From positions 1,077,860,930 through 1,077,924,929 of the forward strand of contig NC_056732.1 of assembly GCF_019279795.1 (NCBI RefSeq): 64,000 nt of DNA, read 5' to 3'. This document shows, in pieces, positions 12,860-23,837 of the stretch. How positions within the stretch are numbered: position 1 is the first letter of the stretch; each line of letters starts with the position of its first letter. The DNA is from Protopterus annectens (lineage: Eukaryota > Chordata > Ceratodontiformes > Protopteridae). The notes under the pieces were generated by a model. The model was not told the origin of the DNA. It did not search any database and was given only the letters and a program-made list of their open reading frames with translations. The translations under genes and the position numbers were made by a program.

Positions 12860-13040
12860 GCGCAGCTTAGCAACACACAAACCTGCTAAGCTGGGTTGAA
12901 CATTGCTTAAAGAAGTAATTGCTGAGCATTGCTTAACAGTGCACCAATTTGTTTAGCTGAGCTGACTGCTGCTTAGCATTCACATTTAAGCAATGCTTAC
13001 ACTGACTAAGCATAGCTGAGCACTGCTATCCATTGCTCAA
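12860..13040. repeat. Cluster of GCTTAGC/AGCATTGCTTA motifs
   Basis: At least eight copies of short gctta/agcattgctta-type motifs occur in both orientations (for example near 12866, 12900, 12930, 12970 and 13005). Similar motif clusters occur at 9316-9370, 13820-14040, 49320-49340 and 52425-52560, always near a Myb-gene edge. They could be subterminal transposase-binding repeats; this is inference. Confidence 0.45.
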
Positions 13041-13059
13041 TTTTCATTTTAAAAGATTG

Positions 13060-13797
13060 TCAGGATAATTAATTCATTAATCATTACTGACATATTAGTA
13101 CGTGTATGTGATTTACTTTACATGATATCCCTCTATGTGCTTTCATTACATTACCATGAGATGTGACTATACTGTATGGGACACTTGTGTATACATGGGT
13201 GATTTCACATGTTATATGCACTCTCACTTACATTTTAGACCAGCTACACTACCCTTGTTAACAAATATCAATTACTACATAGTTTAAAATTAAAATAATA
13301 ATTTTAATGCTGCTTTCCCATGTAAAAATGAACTGCCTGTGTTGGTACTCTAACCGTGAACATCTGCATGCAAAACCAGAAATGGCATACCGCATACAGA
13401 TATGAGGAAAATGATCCTCCTCTTTGTCTGTAAAATTAAAGGAAATAAGTTAAATTAATTTTATTTTTTTAATAATCTGGGCATGTTTGTGCAGCATGCT
13501 ACAGTGCACAAACATGCTTTATTAAAAAAAAAAAAAGAAAAAAATTAGAAAAAAACAAAATTAATATTATGTGACAGAAATGTATTACAAAACCTTCTGT
13601 GGAGTATCTACAATGGTGCATTGGTGCTGTTGCTAAAGTGGTAGTGCTACGAATTGTGTAGTTTCCAGGCTGTGAGTACAGATCCTTATGCAAATGAAGT
13701 GGAGTTACTGAATAGCATAAAGGGCTAATCATGTCTATATATCCCCTTCATGTAGGCAGAGAACCATGTAGGTGTTTACAGAGGAGGTAGCTGACAT
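13060..13797. other. No recognisable gene
   Basis: AT-rich sequence with poly-A/T runs near 13440-13560. No supportable ORF. Confidence 0.4.
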
Positions 13798-14075
13798 CAG
13801 GGAGGGTGTGTCCAATGAGTTCTAAGCTTATTTTAGCTTAGCTGTTCCTGTTTGCACTGTGCACTGCCATGCTGAGCGTGTCCTTTCAGGGAAGGTGTGT
13901 GCACTAACTTCTAAGCTTTCTTTAGCTAAGGAACACATGTTTCTGCATGCTTGCATGACTCGCTTCTATGCTGAGCTTGGAAGTCTGGGGGGTGTGCACA
14001 GTAAGTGCTAAGCTTTGTTTACCTAAGGGTGCACATTTGTGAGGCACACCACAGTGCTGAGTGTATCTGTAAGCC
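13798..14075 (+). repeat. Three imperfect ~90-bp tandem repeats
   Basis: Three units each contain gggtgtg/ggtgtgtgc, ctaagctt..tttag/acct, a gcaca or gttcc segment, and a ..ctgagc/gtgtc segment. They lie just upstream of the transposase promoter, so they could be regulatory or subterminal repeats of the Harbinger element. Confidence 0.55.
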
Positions 14076-14173
14076 AATGACAGATTAATTAGTTTTGACC
14101 CCTGTTTAACTTAAACTAGGGCCATTAAATGATGCTAATAATATACTAGGCAGGTGGAATGCATCATAGATAG

Positions 14174-14213
14174 CCAATCACACAGTCTGCACCTACAGCA
14201 GAGCACTATAAAG
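14174..14213 (+). promoter_or_regulatory. CCAAT and TATA boxes of the Harbinger transposase
   Basis: CCAAT lies at 14174-14178 and TATAAAG at 14207-14213, about 45 bp upstream of the original start-codon position. The related locus at 47.6 kb keeps the same pair: CCAAT at 47637-47641 and TATATAA at 47662-47668, with similar spacing to its transposase remnant. Conservation in both copies supports a real promoter. Confidence 0.55.
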
Positions 14214-14263
14214 TATGCATACACCCTACAATCTGATTTTTCCCCTATACTATGCACCATTGG

Positions 14264-14554
14264 GACTGCCACGGTGGTACTGCGTTAGCATTGTTACCTC
14301 ACAGCAAGAGGTTCTCCCGTTTGATTCTCAGCTTGGCCTAGGAGTGCCTTCTGTGTGGAGTCTGCATGTCCTCCCCGTGGTTGGGTAGCATTCGAAAGAC
14401 ATGCGTGTGTAAATGTGTGTGCCTTTGTTGAAGGTTGGGCATTGAGCTGGCACCTCAGCGTTTTGTAAAAAATAATCTACTGCCAATCATTAGCGGACCG
14501 GAGTTCCGCTGTGGCAACCCCTTACCGGGAAAAGCCGAAAGACAAACAACAACA
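14264..14554 (+). mobile_element. tRNA-headed SINE with V-SINE/L2-like core, full insertion
   Basis: A tRNA-like head (ggtggtactgcgttagcattg, then a B-box-like gttctcccgtttgattc) leads into the core tgtggagtctgcatgtcctcc. The tail has ccgctgtgg and ccgggaaaagccgaaag, ending in an A/C-rich run. This core and tail are widespread in fish and other non-amniote vertebrates. A perfect 15-bp target-site duplication, ACTATGCACCATTGG, flanks it at 14249-14263 and 14555-14569. A second copy lies at 22615-23972. Confidence 0.85.
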
Positions 14555-14557
14555 ACT

Positions 14558-15095
14558 ATGCACCATTGGAGTAGAGACTTGGGAATTTTAACTGACAGAA
14601 TGCTAGGGGCTGCTGCAGGTCTGCTACATCTGTATGTGCTAGATGCTGAAGTCAGTGTTGCTGCTGCTGCAGACAATAGGCCTAGACAGAGAAGGAGAAG
14701 AGTGTTCAGGCTCAGCATAACCTTTCAGGAGCTACATGAGCTGGAGATTTTAGAGCACTATAGGGTGGACAGCGACATACTACAAGAACTCACTGAGCTC
14801 TGCTGCCCTCAACACAGACTCAGAGCCAACAGAGGGGAGTCCATCCCAGTGGAAACAAAGGTATGTGTAACCCTTAGGATACTAGCTATAAGTACTTTCC
14901 AAAGACCAACTGGGGACATAATGTGGGTCTCACAGGCATCTGCTTCCAGGGTACTCTACCAGTTTCTGGATGCCATGCTACCACATGCCAGTGACCTCAT
15001 TTCTTTTCCCCTCACCCCTGAAGTGAAGGCCAGCAATATGCAACATTTCTACCATGTATCACACTAATCTGAAGTACTGGGTGCCATAGATTGCA
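14558..15095 (+). pseudogene. Harbinger transposase, N-terminal part
   Basis: The open frame from the ATG at 14558 encodes about 170 codons. The Harbinger-type region begins at F-R-L-S, with E-L-H-E-L-E-I-L-E-H-Y-R, a T-L-R-I-L-A-I-S-T-F-Q segment and V-S-Q-A-S-A-S-R-V (the helix-turn-helix-like part of PIF/Harbinger transposases). It has an in-frame TAA at 15065-15067. Beyond it the frame runs on into G-A-I-D-C-T-H, the first catalytic Asp of the DDE nuclease, where a CR1 cuts the gene. The start codon lies inside the SINE target duplication. A longer frame reading back into the SINE (from 14435) is not the native protein. Confidence 0.85.
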
Positions 15096-15543
15096 CTCAT
15101 AGGATCATGGGATCATAGGAAGTTAATAGGCTATTGGCCCTGAGGCCCTTATAAGCCAATCCAAGAGTTTAGCCTGTGTATAGACAAATCAGCACCTGAT
15201 GCCCCTGTCCAGCAGGGACACAGGTGGAACCCATGGATGTATTTTCTATTTCCCATCAAGTTATCCAGGTTGCGCTTAAAAAGATGTCAAGAGGTACTCT
15301 ACTTGACGTGGAGAGGGAGTCTATTCTACAGATGGGGGAGTCTCTGGGACACAAATCTGTCCCACCAACAAGTCCTATTGCTGTCACAGACCAGGTTGAG
15401 GCTCTGTGTGCAGGTTACTCAAGTGGAACTTGACTTGCAAATATGCAGCAGTCCCATCAAGGTGTGATCCAGGAACACCTTGTATTCCAGACAGAGGTCA
15501 CCTTTGAGGAGTCTGTATGAAACAGCATAGAGGGATATGGTTT

Positions 15544-18010
15544 TTAGCTTATCTGTGTATGGTAGATTTTTGAGGCCCCAGATTCTCCTGTGAGGACCCT
15601 CTGTGTTCTCTCCAGCTGCTGCATATGCTTTGCAAGGTACATGCAGAATGGGGTGTTGTACTCAATAATGAGCCTTATAAGGGAAGAATACAAAGATGTT
15701 ATGACCTCCTTGTCCCTGGATGAGATACCCTTACTTATGAGGTGGGTCATATAGAAAGCTTTCTGTACAATGGAAGCAACATGGCAGTTAAAAGTCAGGT
15801 TGCTATCAGTCTGGGTGCCCAAATCCCTCATGACTGACTGCATGCTTAGGACGTTATCAATGTGATAATTTGTGGGGACATCACTCTCCCTAACGGGAAT
15901 GATGATGCATTTTTTTGTATTCAGCTTGAGGCCATGTTTCTAGCAGCAGTCATTTGTTTGGGTGAGGCCCTCTTGGAGGATGTCCACATCACTAGGCGAA
16001 TTTATGACAGCACCCAGCTTGTAGTCATCTGCAAACTTGGTCAGCCATAGCCCACTGTTTTTGGCTGGAACCTCAAGAAAGTATATCCCAAATAACAGAG
16101 ACCCCAAGACCAAACCCTGGGGTAAGCCACTCGATTCAGTTCCACTGCTTGAGGTGGCTTTCCCTATTTTGACTAGGTGGGTTCTATCAGTGAACCAGTT
16201 AGCTACCCATCTGGTAACATACAGATTGATGCCTAGTTGAGAGAGTTTATCTATTGTGCTCAAGTGGGGAATAGTGTTGAAGGCTTTGGCAAGGTCAAAG
16301 TAGGTGGTGTGCATTGTCTTCCCCTTGTCCATGGCTTTGGTGACTGTCCCAAAAATGTAGACCGCATTTAACAGACACAACTTCCCCTTGATGAAATCAA
16401 ACTGTGTGGGATCGAGTGTTTGGAGGTTGCGAATGTCCTTGTTAATGAGGTCCATGATAATCCGTTCCATGGCCTTGCAGATCAGGCTAGATGGGTCTAT
16501 AATTTCTGGATTGATGGATGCTCCATCTTTGTGTAAAGGGATGACAGTGGCTGTCCTCCACTCGGCTGGGACAAAGTTGTACTCAGAATTTGGTTGAATA
16601 GGGCACCTAATGGTGTTGCAATTTCCTGGCTAAGTTCATGTAGGATGCAGCCTGAGATGTTATCAGGTCCCATGGAGGCTATATTTTTTGCCTTTGAGAG
16701 AGAGCAGTGATGACCTGATCCCTAGATATAAGGGGAAGGGGCAGGTACTGGGAATGTCCTGATTTACTAATGGGGGGGGACAGAGGGATGAAATTTTCAC
16801 TGAATCTGTCAGCCAGCAAGTTTGCTATATCTATGGTATTTGTATATGTGGTGTCCTTGACCACCAGTTCTGAACAGATTTGGGTGCTACCTTTGAGATT
16901 ACGGACATATGTGAAGAAGGCCTTATGATTGTCTCTAGTAGATGTGACCAATTTGGACTCAAAGTTTGCTTTGGAGGATTTCACTAGTGCTCATATTTGC
17001 TTGCTTAGGCTAAGGATAGATTGCTTCCAATTGGGCACCTACTCCTTCTTGGTCTTGGACAGTATTTTTTTTCTTTTGTTATAGAGTTTATTTATTACAA
17101 ATGACCACCAGACAGGTCTACTTTTTCTTGCGGAGGATGATTTAGCCCTGCCAGTTATTCCTGATTCCATGCATCTATATAAATGTTCATATAGTAATTT
17201 GGTATAGTTTTGAATACTGGTGCCAGTTCCTAGAGAGGGGTAGGGGGCTGTGAAGCTGTTTACACCATCCCTCAGGAGGCTGTAATCAGCTTTGGAGAAG
17301 GTTTTTTGTTTGAATCTATCTAGAGGGGGGTCGGGGGAGAGGGTGACTTTGAACTTGACTGCTTTAAGTTCAGAACTTACAAGGGAGGATGATACTGCAG
17401 GGATCCTGCAGTGGTTACTCATGTTGGTTAACAGCAAGTCCAATATATTATCACCTCTTGTGGGGTTATTGACTAGCTGTTCCAAAGCATTTGCATTGAC
17501 AAAATTGAGGAATCTCTGGGCATTTGTGTTCTGGCATGAGTAGTTCTTCCAGTCTATGTTTGGGTTGTTAAAGTCACCCAGGATCAGGCTAAAGGGTTGA
17601 ATCTTGATAGATTTGAAGAGGTCTAGATAGGCAGTTCTGGCATCTTGAGTCAGATTTGGGGACCGGTAGCTAGCTATGATTTGTATAGGGGACTTGTCAA
17701 TGGTTAACTGCACCTGGAGTGTCTCCTGTTGGTCATACTGTTTGACCAGCCTGGAGGTGTGTATGTCTTTAATATATATTGAAACTCCACCTCCTTTAGC
17801 TTTACTGCCCACAGTTTAGGGTCTGAATGCATGATAGGATGAGTAACCAGATATGTCTGGGATGCTCTCTGTAGCTTTGAACCAGGTTTTTGTGACTGTG
17901 CAGATGTCAGCATTTTCCAGGGTTAAGAATGTGTGCAGTTTCATGTTTAGACTTCTAGCGTTTAGCAGCATGACCTTTAATTTGGGTTTTGTTGAAATTT
18001 TTATGTTGGT
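15544..18010 (-). pseudogene. CR1 ORF2: APE endonuclease and reverse transcriptase
   Basis: The minus-strand fragments are 18010-17816 (endonuclease start: M-L-L-N-A-R-S-L), 17812-17039 (endonuclease body with L-G-D-F-N-N-P-N-I-D-W, then the linker with P-V-W-W and K-L-Y-N-K-R), 16984-16679 (linker), 16470-15940 (RT: Y-F-D-L-A-K-A-F-N-T-I-P, G-L-P-Q-G, F-A-D-D at 16024-16035) and 15843-15544 (RT C-terminus). The catalytic Asp pair is kept, but at least four frame breaks make it non-functional. It would nick target DNA and prime reverse transcription of CR1 RNA. Confidence 0.85.
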
Positions 18011-18039
18011 AGTTTTAACCTCATCACTTTTTCTAAAAA

Positions 18040-18697
18040 AAGCAATATTGGGGGGGGGGCAAGTACTTTTGCCAGAAGCCTGAAGCCCAAATGAGACTGA
18101 TGCAGGCCATCTTTGGCAAAGCATCCTGGCCTGTTGATCATATCTTCCCAGGTTGTCAGGTACTAGATCCCCCTGGAACGATACCAGAAACTAAGCCAAT
18201 TGTTAAAGTCAATCACTTTCTGTTTGTATTGAGGCATCATTCTGGGTGATGGTAGAATGATGCTTAAAGCTAGGGACATACCTGCCTGGGACACGTATTC
18301 AGCAAGTTCAATCATGTCTCTCTTCATATTGTCCAGAGAGGTACGTCTGAAGTCATTTTCACCAACATGGACTACAACAGAGTCATAACAGTACCTGTTG
18401 TTGACAGACTTGAGTGCTTGTGTGATATGGCAGATTCTGGCCCCTGACAGACAACTAACCATGACTTTCTCCTTATCCAGCCTGGTGAGAGGCACATCTG
18501 TGTGTCACACAATGGAGTCTCCTATGACTAATATGTTGGGTTTATGGTTAAACTTTAGTGGTTCTGAGACACAGGTGTGTGAACTATGTGTAGTATGTGG
18601 TGTGGAGGGCTGTGAAGATTGTGTGTGTTTTGCCTCAGAGATCTCCTTTGTTTGGGTATATTTTTGTTGAGGACCTCCACATATGTGGGTGTGTAAC
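18040..18697 (-). pseudogene. CR1 ORF1, SGNH-esterase domain (partial)
   Basis: The minus strand shows V-I-G-D-S-I-V (block I Ser), V-S-C-L-S-G-A-R-I, V-V-H-V-G-E-N-D (blocks II/III) and D-G-L-H near 18090 (catalytic Asp/His). This is the lipase/esterase-like ORF1 product known in some CR1 elements. It has frame breaks near 18160 and 18500. The 5' truncation of the LINE removes its N-terminus. Confidence 0.75.
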
Positions 18698-18703
18698 CTC
18701 ATA

Positions 18704-19270
18704 TACACATCAAGTCACCATGTGGTAAGGAGGTTAGAATCTATGAAAACCACAAGGGGTACCACTCCATCAACTGTGAGGCAGTGTACAATGCCAGGGG
18801 ATTATCATGAAAGTGTGTGCTGGCAACCCTGACAGTTATCAAGGCTCCCATATCTGGGATGCATCACAGCTGTACCAGATGTTTTCTAGGGGGACATTAC
18901 ACACGGCCATTTACTGGATGATGCTGGCTAAGCACTGGAACCATGGCTGATGACACCCATCATAAATGCACACACACCCATGGAAGAATGCCATAATGAG
19001 GCACATGCACAAACTAGGAACATCGTGTTTGGGCTTCTGAAGTCACATTCTCAGTGCCTCAATGCATTTGGTTGAGCCCTGCAGTACTCCCCAGCCATAT
19101 GTGCACATATGTTCACAGTATGTGCCATGCTACACAATTTGATCCTGCAGAAACAGCTGCAGCAGGATCAGCAAAGGGAGGAGATAAACAGCCCCCCACC
19201 AGTACCTAGGTCACCACAGCCACAGTCACAGGAGGACTTGAAGGAGGAACCCCCAATGATGTCCCTGTAG
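18704..19270 (+). pseudogene. Harbinger transposase, C-terminal catalytic part
   Basis: Continuing from the CR1 break, the plus strand encodes I-K-S-P, then N-H-K-G-Y-H-S-I-N-C-E-A-V (the R-K-G-Y-H-S-L-N-like signature of HARBI1-type nucleases). Next come a D-S-Y-Q-G-S-H-I-W-like segment with the second Asp region, P-W-, then P-M-E-E-C-H-N-E-A-H and F-G-L-L-K-S-H-S-Q-C-L, followed by an Ala-Leu-Gln helix and C-A-M-L-H-N-L. It ends with a Gln/Pro-rich tail and a stop near 19270. Several frame shifts interrupt it (for example the TGA after A-R-G-L-S). Confidence 0.8.
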
Positions 19271-19299
19271 ACAGATGTAGACATGCCCAGTATGCCCCT

Positions 19300-20860
19300 G
19301 GCTTTGGCTAAGGAATGATGCATAGCACATTCACTGACAACCTAGGGTCCTAGGCACTGACACTTTATTCCTGACTCACACACATATAGTAAAATTGTTG
19401 ATGCCATCAACCTACACAGCCTGTATCTATCCATGCATTGGCTGTGTACTGCTTGCATCACACAGAGTCAGCCCTGAACTACAGTTCTGTCAACTGCTGC
19501 ATTTGCAAGGTAAGTCTCTAACCTACACACTAGTTGTAATGATTACTATAATATGATATCATTTCTATGGGTCTGCTGCATTTATGCAAGGAAATATAGT
19601 GGGCTATGTGGACAGAATTAACAGCCACATGGGACTACAGATACCCAGTCCAATAGTATGTGTTTCCTAATAATCACTAGGCCTCATAGTTGGAATATCC
19701 ACTACATTAGTCAAGGGAGATGTTCAACAGTGGGTTTACATGAAATTTGGACTACTGCCTATCCCAGCAGATCATATGCTGTTGTTCCTCCATCCCCAAC
19801 ACAGCAGCTCTCTGTCTGGTAACCTGTGTGGCTCAGTGAGCTAGGGAAGTTAGCAATGGGTGATGGTGTTGCTGGTTCTAATCTGGAAGTAGTCACATCT
19901 TTTGCATGCGAGGTATTATTATGTTGGTGTTTTCACAGACTGTCAGTCTGTGTGTGGCATAACATTATGAACCTCAGTTGCATATAAAGTATAACAGACA
20001 GCTGGGAAATGCTGTGGACATTTTGAGTGAAGTGCAGTACTACAGAAAAAGGGACAGATGTCATTGTCTGTAACACACACAATCCCAGACTGGGGTACAG
20101 GTAGATGTGGCCTGGAGTCACTTTATAAGTACTGACAGTCCCACTGGGCATGCCCATAGTTAAAATGAATGCAATTCTGTTGCTCCTTCAGCAAAGTGAC
20201 CTGTTATATATAGATATGTCTATACATACAGACATATACGTATACATATCCATCTGTCACTATCTCTTGCTCACATGCATAGTATATCTATCTCTATATA
20301 GTGTCAGGTAGATATATATAGCTATATATATTAAAATGATACATAGTCTCTCCCCATATATCTACATAACACATATACATATTATATACACATACAACTA
20401 CATTTATATTTACATCCCTGTTATATACATAAATATGTGTGTGGATATCTGTATTGTCCTACCATACCCGTAATAATGGTGAGTAAATCTGCACTATCAC
20501 ACATCCATACTGTTGCTCAAAGGAGCCAAAGTAAGGGTGCAACAGTACATAATCCACTTACCTACAGACACCTGTGCCTGCTGGATGTTACCACATAGAC
20601 AGACACAGGTGAGCAGGTGGTATAATGTGTAATGTTGCCAATGCAATCATGAACAGGGCACATTGTTCCTGCCCACAGGTTTGCCTATCTAAGTACATAC
20701 AGCAACATATGGCCATACTGGTAACTGTACACACATAGCTAGGATAATAACAGTTAGCTCACTGCTAGGATACTAGATGCAGATAACAGTAAAAAGTAAT
20801 ATCACTGTGCAGGCCACAGATGCTTTTCAACACAAGCATAGTTTGTGTAATGTTCAAGTA
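19300..20860. other. Harbinger 3' flank, TA/GT-rich simple sequence, no gene
   Basis: No supportable ORF. 20200-20440 is a degenerate ta/tatc/catata simple-sequence stretch. A weak tRNA-like box pair (tggctcagtgag, then ctggttctaatctgg) sits at 19832-19885. Confidence 0.4.
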
Positions 20861-20869
20861 CTGTGTCTG

Positions 20870-21247
20870 CAATCAAATATACAACAGACTTAACCTGTGG
20901 CATGTGCGATAAGTACTGTGAGCTATAGTGTGTAAGACTAGATAGGTAGGGGTTGTAATCTCACTCCGGGCTACTTGGTGTGTGCATGTATGTGTATACA
21001 CCTGTAAAGCAACTGTCATGCCCTCATGGGCTATCCACCTGCAATGGTTATGCACTTTTTGGCACTGTAACTTGCTGCATGGTTACTAAACTGCCCTCTT
21101 CTACAAGGCCTGATGATGTCATCCACCTTAAGACTACCAGCTGACAGTGTAGAACCAGACTTAAGCCATGGCGTGCGTGATAAATACTGTGAGCTATAGC
21201 GTGTAAGACTAGATAGGTAGGGGTTCTAATCTCATTCCAGGCTACTT

Positions 21248-21321
<74 letters not shown>

Positions 21322-21433
21322 CGCCTGCAAAACAACTGCTATCCCTCATGGGCTATCCACCTGCAATGGTTATGCAAGTTTTGGCCCTGTAACCTGCTGC
21401 TGGCTTCCAAACTGCGCTCTACAAGGCCTGATT
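20870..21433 (+). repeat. Tandem tRNA-like units 1 and 2
   Basis: Two units share ..gtgagctatag.gtgtaagactagataggtaggggtt.taatctcattcc..gctacttggtgtgtg, followed by a tg-rich stretch, tgggctatccacctgcaatggttatgca and ctacaaggcctgat.atg. Unit 2 has a (GT)n expansion at 21249-21316. The ggggttctaatctc segment resembles a pol III B box. A third unit continues at 25069 after the LINE insertion. Confidence 0.7.
21249..21316 (+). repeat. (GT)n microsatellite
   Basis: About 34 GT dinucleotides inside tRNA-like unit 2. The C-V-C-V frames are artefacts. Confidence 0.97.
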
Positions 21434-21960
21434 ATGTTTATTTATTTATTTTACATTTGTTGACCGGGCTAGTCTAACTGGATATATGTCCATTTTCAGT
21501 AGGGGCCCAGGGAGATAAGCTCCAAGACATGAATAAAATGCAAATACAAATACAAATAAATTACAAACTACAAAATCAAAAAAAATTTGTAAGAAAAAAA
21601 ATAGCAAAAATAATAAAACAAATACAATAAAAATAACCAAGCAATGGTAATATGTGCAGTAAGGCATAGAGGTTAGCACTGGGTTTGTAAAAAGGACAAG
21701 AGTCTTAAACAGTGCAAAAAGAAGGTACAGGGACTAATTACAGGTAAAGACAATAGTGGAGAAAGGAAGTTAGTTGTGAAGTGATTTTACAAGCATTTAT
21801 TACTAAAAAGGTATATAAGGAGAAGTGAAATGATGCCTAATAGGGAGACATGAGAGATGTATAGCAAGAAGGAAGATGTAACAGTGGATAGTAAGCACAG
21901 GATAGGCAAGGTCAAGTATAAAGAGATAGATGGCTAGTCTGGTTTGGTACAGGGGCATAG

Positions 21961-22434
21961 CTAGTATGATTTCAGGTAAAGTTTAAGTCTATTTTTGAAG
22001 AGTGATAAGGAAGTAAGTGAGGAGAGGTCATTAGGGAGAAGATTCCATGATTTACTTACAGTATAAGAGAAGAGAGAATCCCCAGCCCTGTTATTAGATT
22101 TGGAGGTGTGTACAAGACGTTTGTTTGAGGAGCGTAGAGACTTCAGATTTTTATAGGGGGTAATGAGGCTAGATAAACTAGGAGTATTAGAAGGTTTGTA
22201 AAGAATGTTGTGGGCAATGGTTAGTTGGTGAAATTTAATCAGGTGTTGTAGTTCTAACCATCCTAGCTGATTTAGATTTATACAATGGTGTGTTCTAAAT
22301 GGGTTTCCTGTTGCAAATCTTGCAATGTTATTATAGGATGATTCCAATTTGCTGAAGACAGTCTTGGATAGATTAGTAAAAATAGGAGAAGCGTAAAGGA
22401 GTGTAGAGATCAAATGAGTGTGAGCTATAGTCAT
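21961..22434 (-). pseudogene. L2-like LINE reverse transcriptase, C-terminal part
   Basis: A 157-codon open frame encodes the thumb/C-terminal region typical of L2-type LINE polyproteins: A-H-T-H-L-I-S-T-L-L-Y-A-S-P-I-F, then L-N-Q-L-G-W-L-E-L, and a W-N-L-L-P-N-D-L ending shared by many L2/CR1-group RTs. The native stop follows L-K-S-Y. Upstream coding sequence is separated by the SINE insertion. Confidence 0.75.
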
Positions 22435-22781
22435 TTTGGCAGTAGGAGAAAGGAAGGGTTTAATCCTATAGAGAGTGCCGATTTTTTTTGTTGACAGTCT
22501 TTATAGTATTGTTGATATGGATGTCGAAGTTCAGATTATTGTCGATGGTGACAACTAGAAGTTTAGTGGTAAAGTCTGGAGATATTATGGTACCATTGGT
22601 GGATGTCACAGAGACACCTCACAGCAAGAGGTTCTCTGGTTCGATCCTCGGCTGGGGTGCCTTCTGTACGGAGTCTGCATGTCCTCCATGTGGTTGCGTG
22701 GGTTTCCTCCGGGTGCTCCGGTCTCCTCCCACATCCCAAAGACATGCTGTAGGTGGAGTGGACACTCTAAATTGGCCCTAG

Positions 22782-22784
<3 letters not shown>

Positions 22785-22870
<86 letters not shown>
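22785..22870 (+). repeat. (TG)n microsatellite
   Basis: About 43 TG repeats, grown from the short gtgtgtg run that the other SINE copy has at the same place. Confidence 0.97.
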
Positions 22871-22872
<2 letters not shown>

Positions 22873-23837
22873 CTACTTGGGCAGGGACACAAAGCACTGG
22901 TTGGACAGAGAGAGTGCTAGGAGGCTTTGGCTTGGAAACCTGGCTAATAACTCAGCTGCATAGCTGTGCCAGTGGGGAGTCTTATTTGGGATCTGGAGAA
23001 AGAGGGAGAAACCAGCCACAGACTGACTGTGATTGCCGTGTGCTCTTAAGGGAAATTGTACTTTACTGAGTGTGTATGTCTCATCCTCCCAATGTGTACA
23101 TCCCTCACTGATGCTGGTGGTGAAGACTGAGGCTCCTTGATTACTGGGCCATTGAAGGGGCATCACATATTAATTGTATGGAAGTGGTTGGATAGCCACA
23201 TCACATGTTAATTGGTTGATAGTGGTGAGTTAGCCACATCACATATTAATTGGCTTGCAATGGTGTTGATATTGAATTCCTGTAGCTTGTGTGCAGTGAT
23301 CACTGAAGGTGTTTTTTACTCTTAATCAGCCACACAGTGAACATTCAGAGTTCATATAACAATTGTTTAATTTTTTTTGATAGCTTAATTAGTCAGGGAA
23401 AGTAGGCAAGCATGTCAGCAGAGGAGTATTGCAAGCTGGCAAGGAGCCAGTTGGCTGATATGTGCAAGGCTAAAGGACTGGTGCATGCCAACCTGACTAA
23501 AGCAGACAAGATTGCAGCTTTAGTCACAGCTGCATCAGAGAATAGCAACCAGGAGGACAATCAGACTGGCCATGGAGATGTGCAACTCTCAGAAAATGGA
23601 CAGCTCAGCCTTTCCAAAGAGGACTTAAAAATCCATCTGGAGTTAAAGAGACTTGAGTTGGAGGCCAATGGTATGGAAATAGAAGCAGCAGAGAGACTTG
23701 AGACACCTGGAAGCTGAGGAGAAGGAGAGGTAGAGACAACATGAAACGGAGATGTTGACTCTTCACCAGAGTCATGAAGGTAATGAGGAAGGGAGTAACC
23801 AAAACCCAGGACCAATAAAGGTCAGTAAATGTCTTCC
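22871..23837 (+). mobile_element. Ty3/gypsy 5' fragment (leader plus gag N-terminus)
   Basis: This sequence is absent from the other SINE copy, so it is an insertion. It has about 540 bp of non-coding leader, with three imperfect repeats of gccacatcacat.ttaattgg at 23160-23260, followed by a gag-like ORF from 23412. No matching LTR pair is visible, so it is a truncated or retro-copied piece. Confidence 0.55.
23412..23717 (+). pseudogene. Ty3/gypsy gag N-terminus, fragment
   Basis: A 101-codon ORF from an ATG encodes M-S-A-E-E-Y-C-K-L, then L-A-D-M-C-K-A-K-G-L and K-A-D-K-I-A-A-L-V (a SAP-like opening common in vertebrate Ty3/gypsy gag). A charged coiled-coil-like stretch, H-L-E-L-K-R-L-E-L-E-A-N, follows. 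A stop ends it at 23715-23717, although a shifted frame stays acidic and Gln-rich for another 100 bp. The capsid and zinc-knuckle parts are absent. It may belong to the same Gmr1-like family as 54.4-56.9 kb, which cannot be tested here because that copy lacks gag. Confidence 0.6.

Larger units (their letters stand above)
15102..18697 (-). mobile_element. CR1-type LINE inserted in the Harbinger transposase
   Basis: The 3' end on minus lies at 15102 with family-type ..atcataggaa..aatagg repeats; the 5' end lies at 18697 inside ORF1. CTCATA flanks it at 15096-15101 and 18698-18703. Removing the insert and one duplicate restores a continuous reading frame across the catalytic motif, which confirms the exact boundaries. 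The copy contains most of ORF1 (SGNH esterase) and ORF2 (endonuclease, RT), both interrupted, and is 5'-truncated. Confidence 0.9.
9300..19300. mobile_element. Harbinger-like DNA transposon (composite, interrupted)
   Basis: A Harbinger transposase on plus (14558-15095 continuing at 18704-19270) and a Myb/SANT-type DNA-binding gene on minus (~9.9-12.8 kb) lie back to back. That is the usual two-gene layout of Harbinger/PIF elements. A related locus at 44.8-48.0 kb repeats the same arrangement, and a third (49.3-52.4 kb) keeps only the Myb part. Outer termini and target duplications could not be placed, so the limits are approximate. A SINE (14264-14554) and a CR1 (15102-18697) are nested inside. 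Confidence 0.6.

Noticed and set aside
14435..14557. Extended N-terminus of the Harbinger transposase reading into the SINE
   Set aside because: The SINE and its target duplication show that the native start is at 14558; the fusion is accidental.
14860..14900. Splice donor (AAAG|GTATGTG) in the Harbinger transposase
   Set aside because: The coding frame runs through it with family-like residues (V-C-V-T-L-R-I-L-A), so no intron is needed.
21048..21477. ORFs of Cys-Val or Thr-His repeats
   Set aside because: Translation of the (GT)n tract on both strands.
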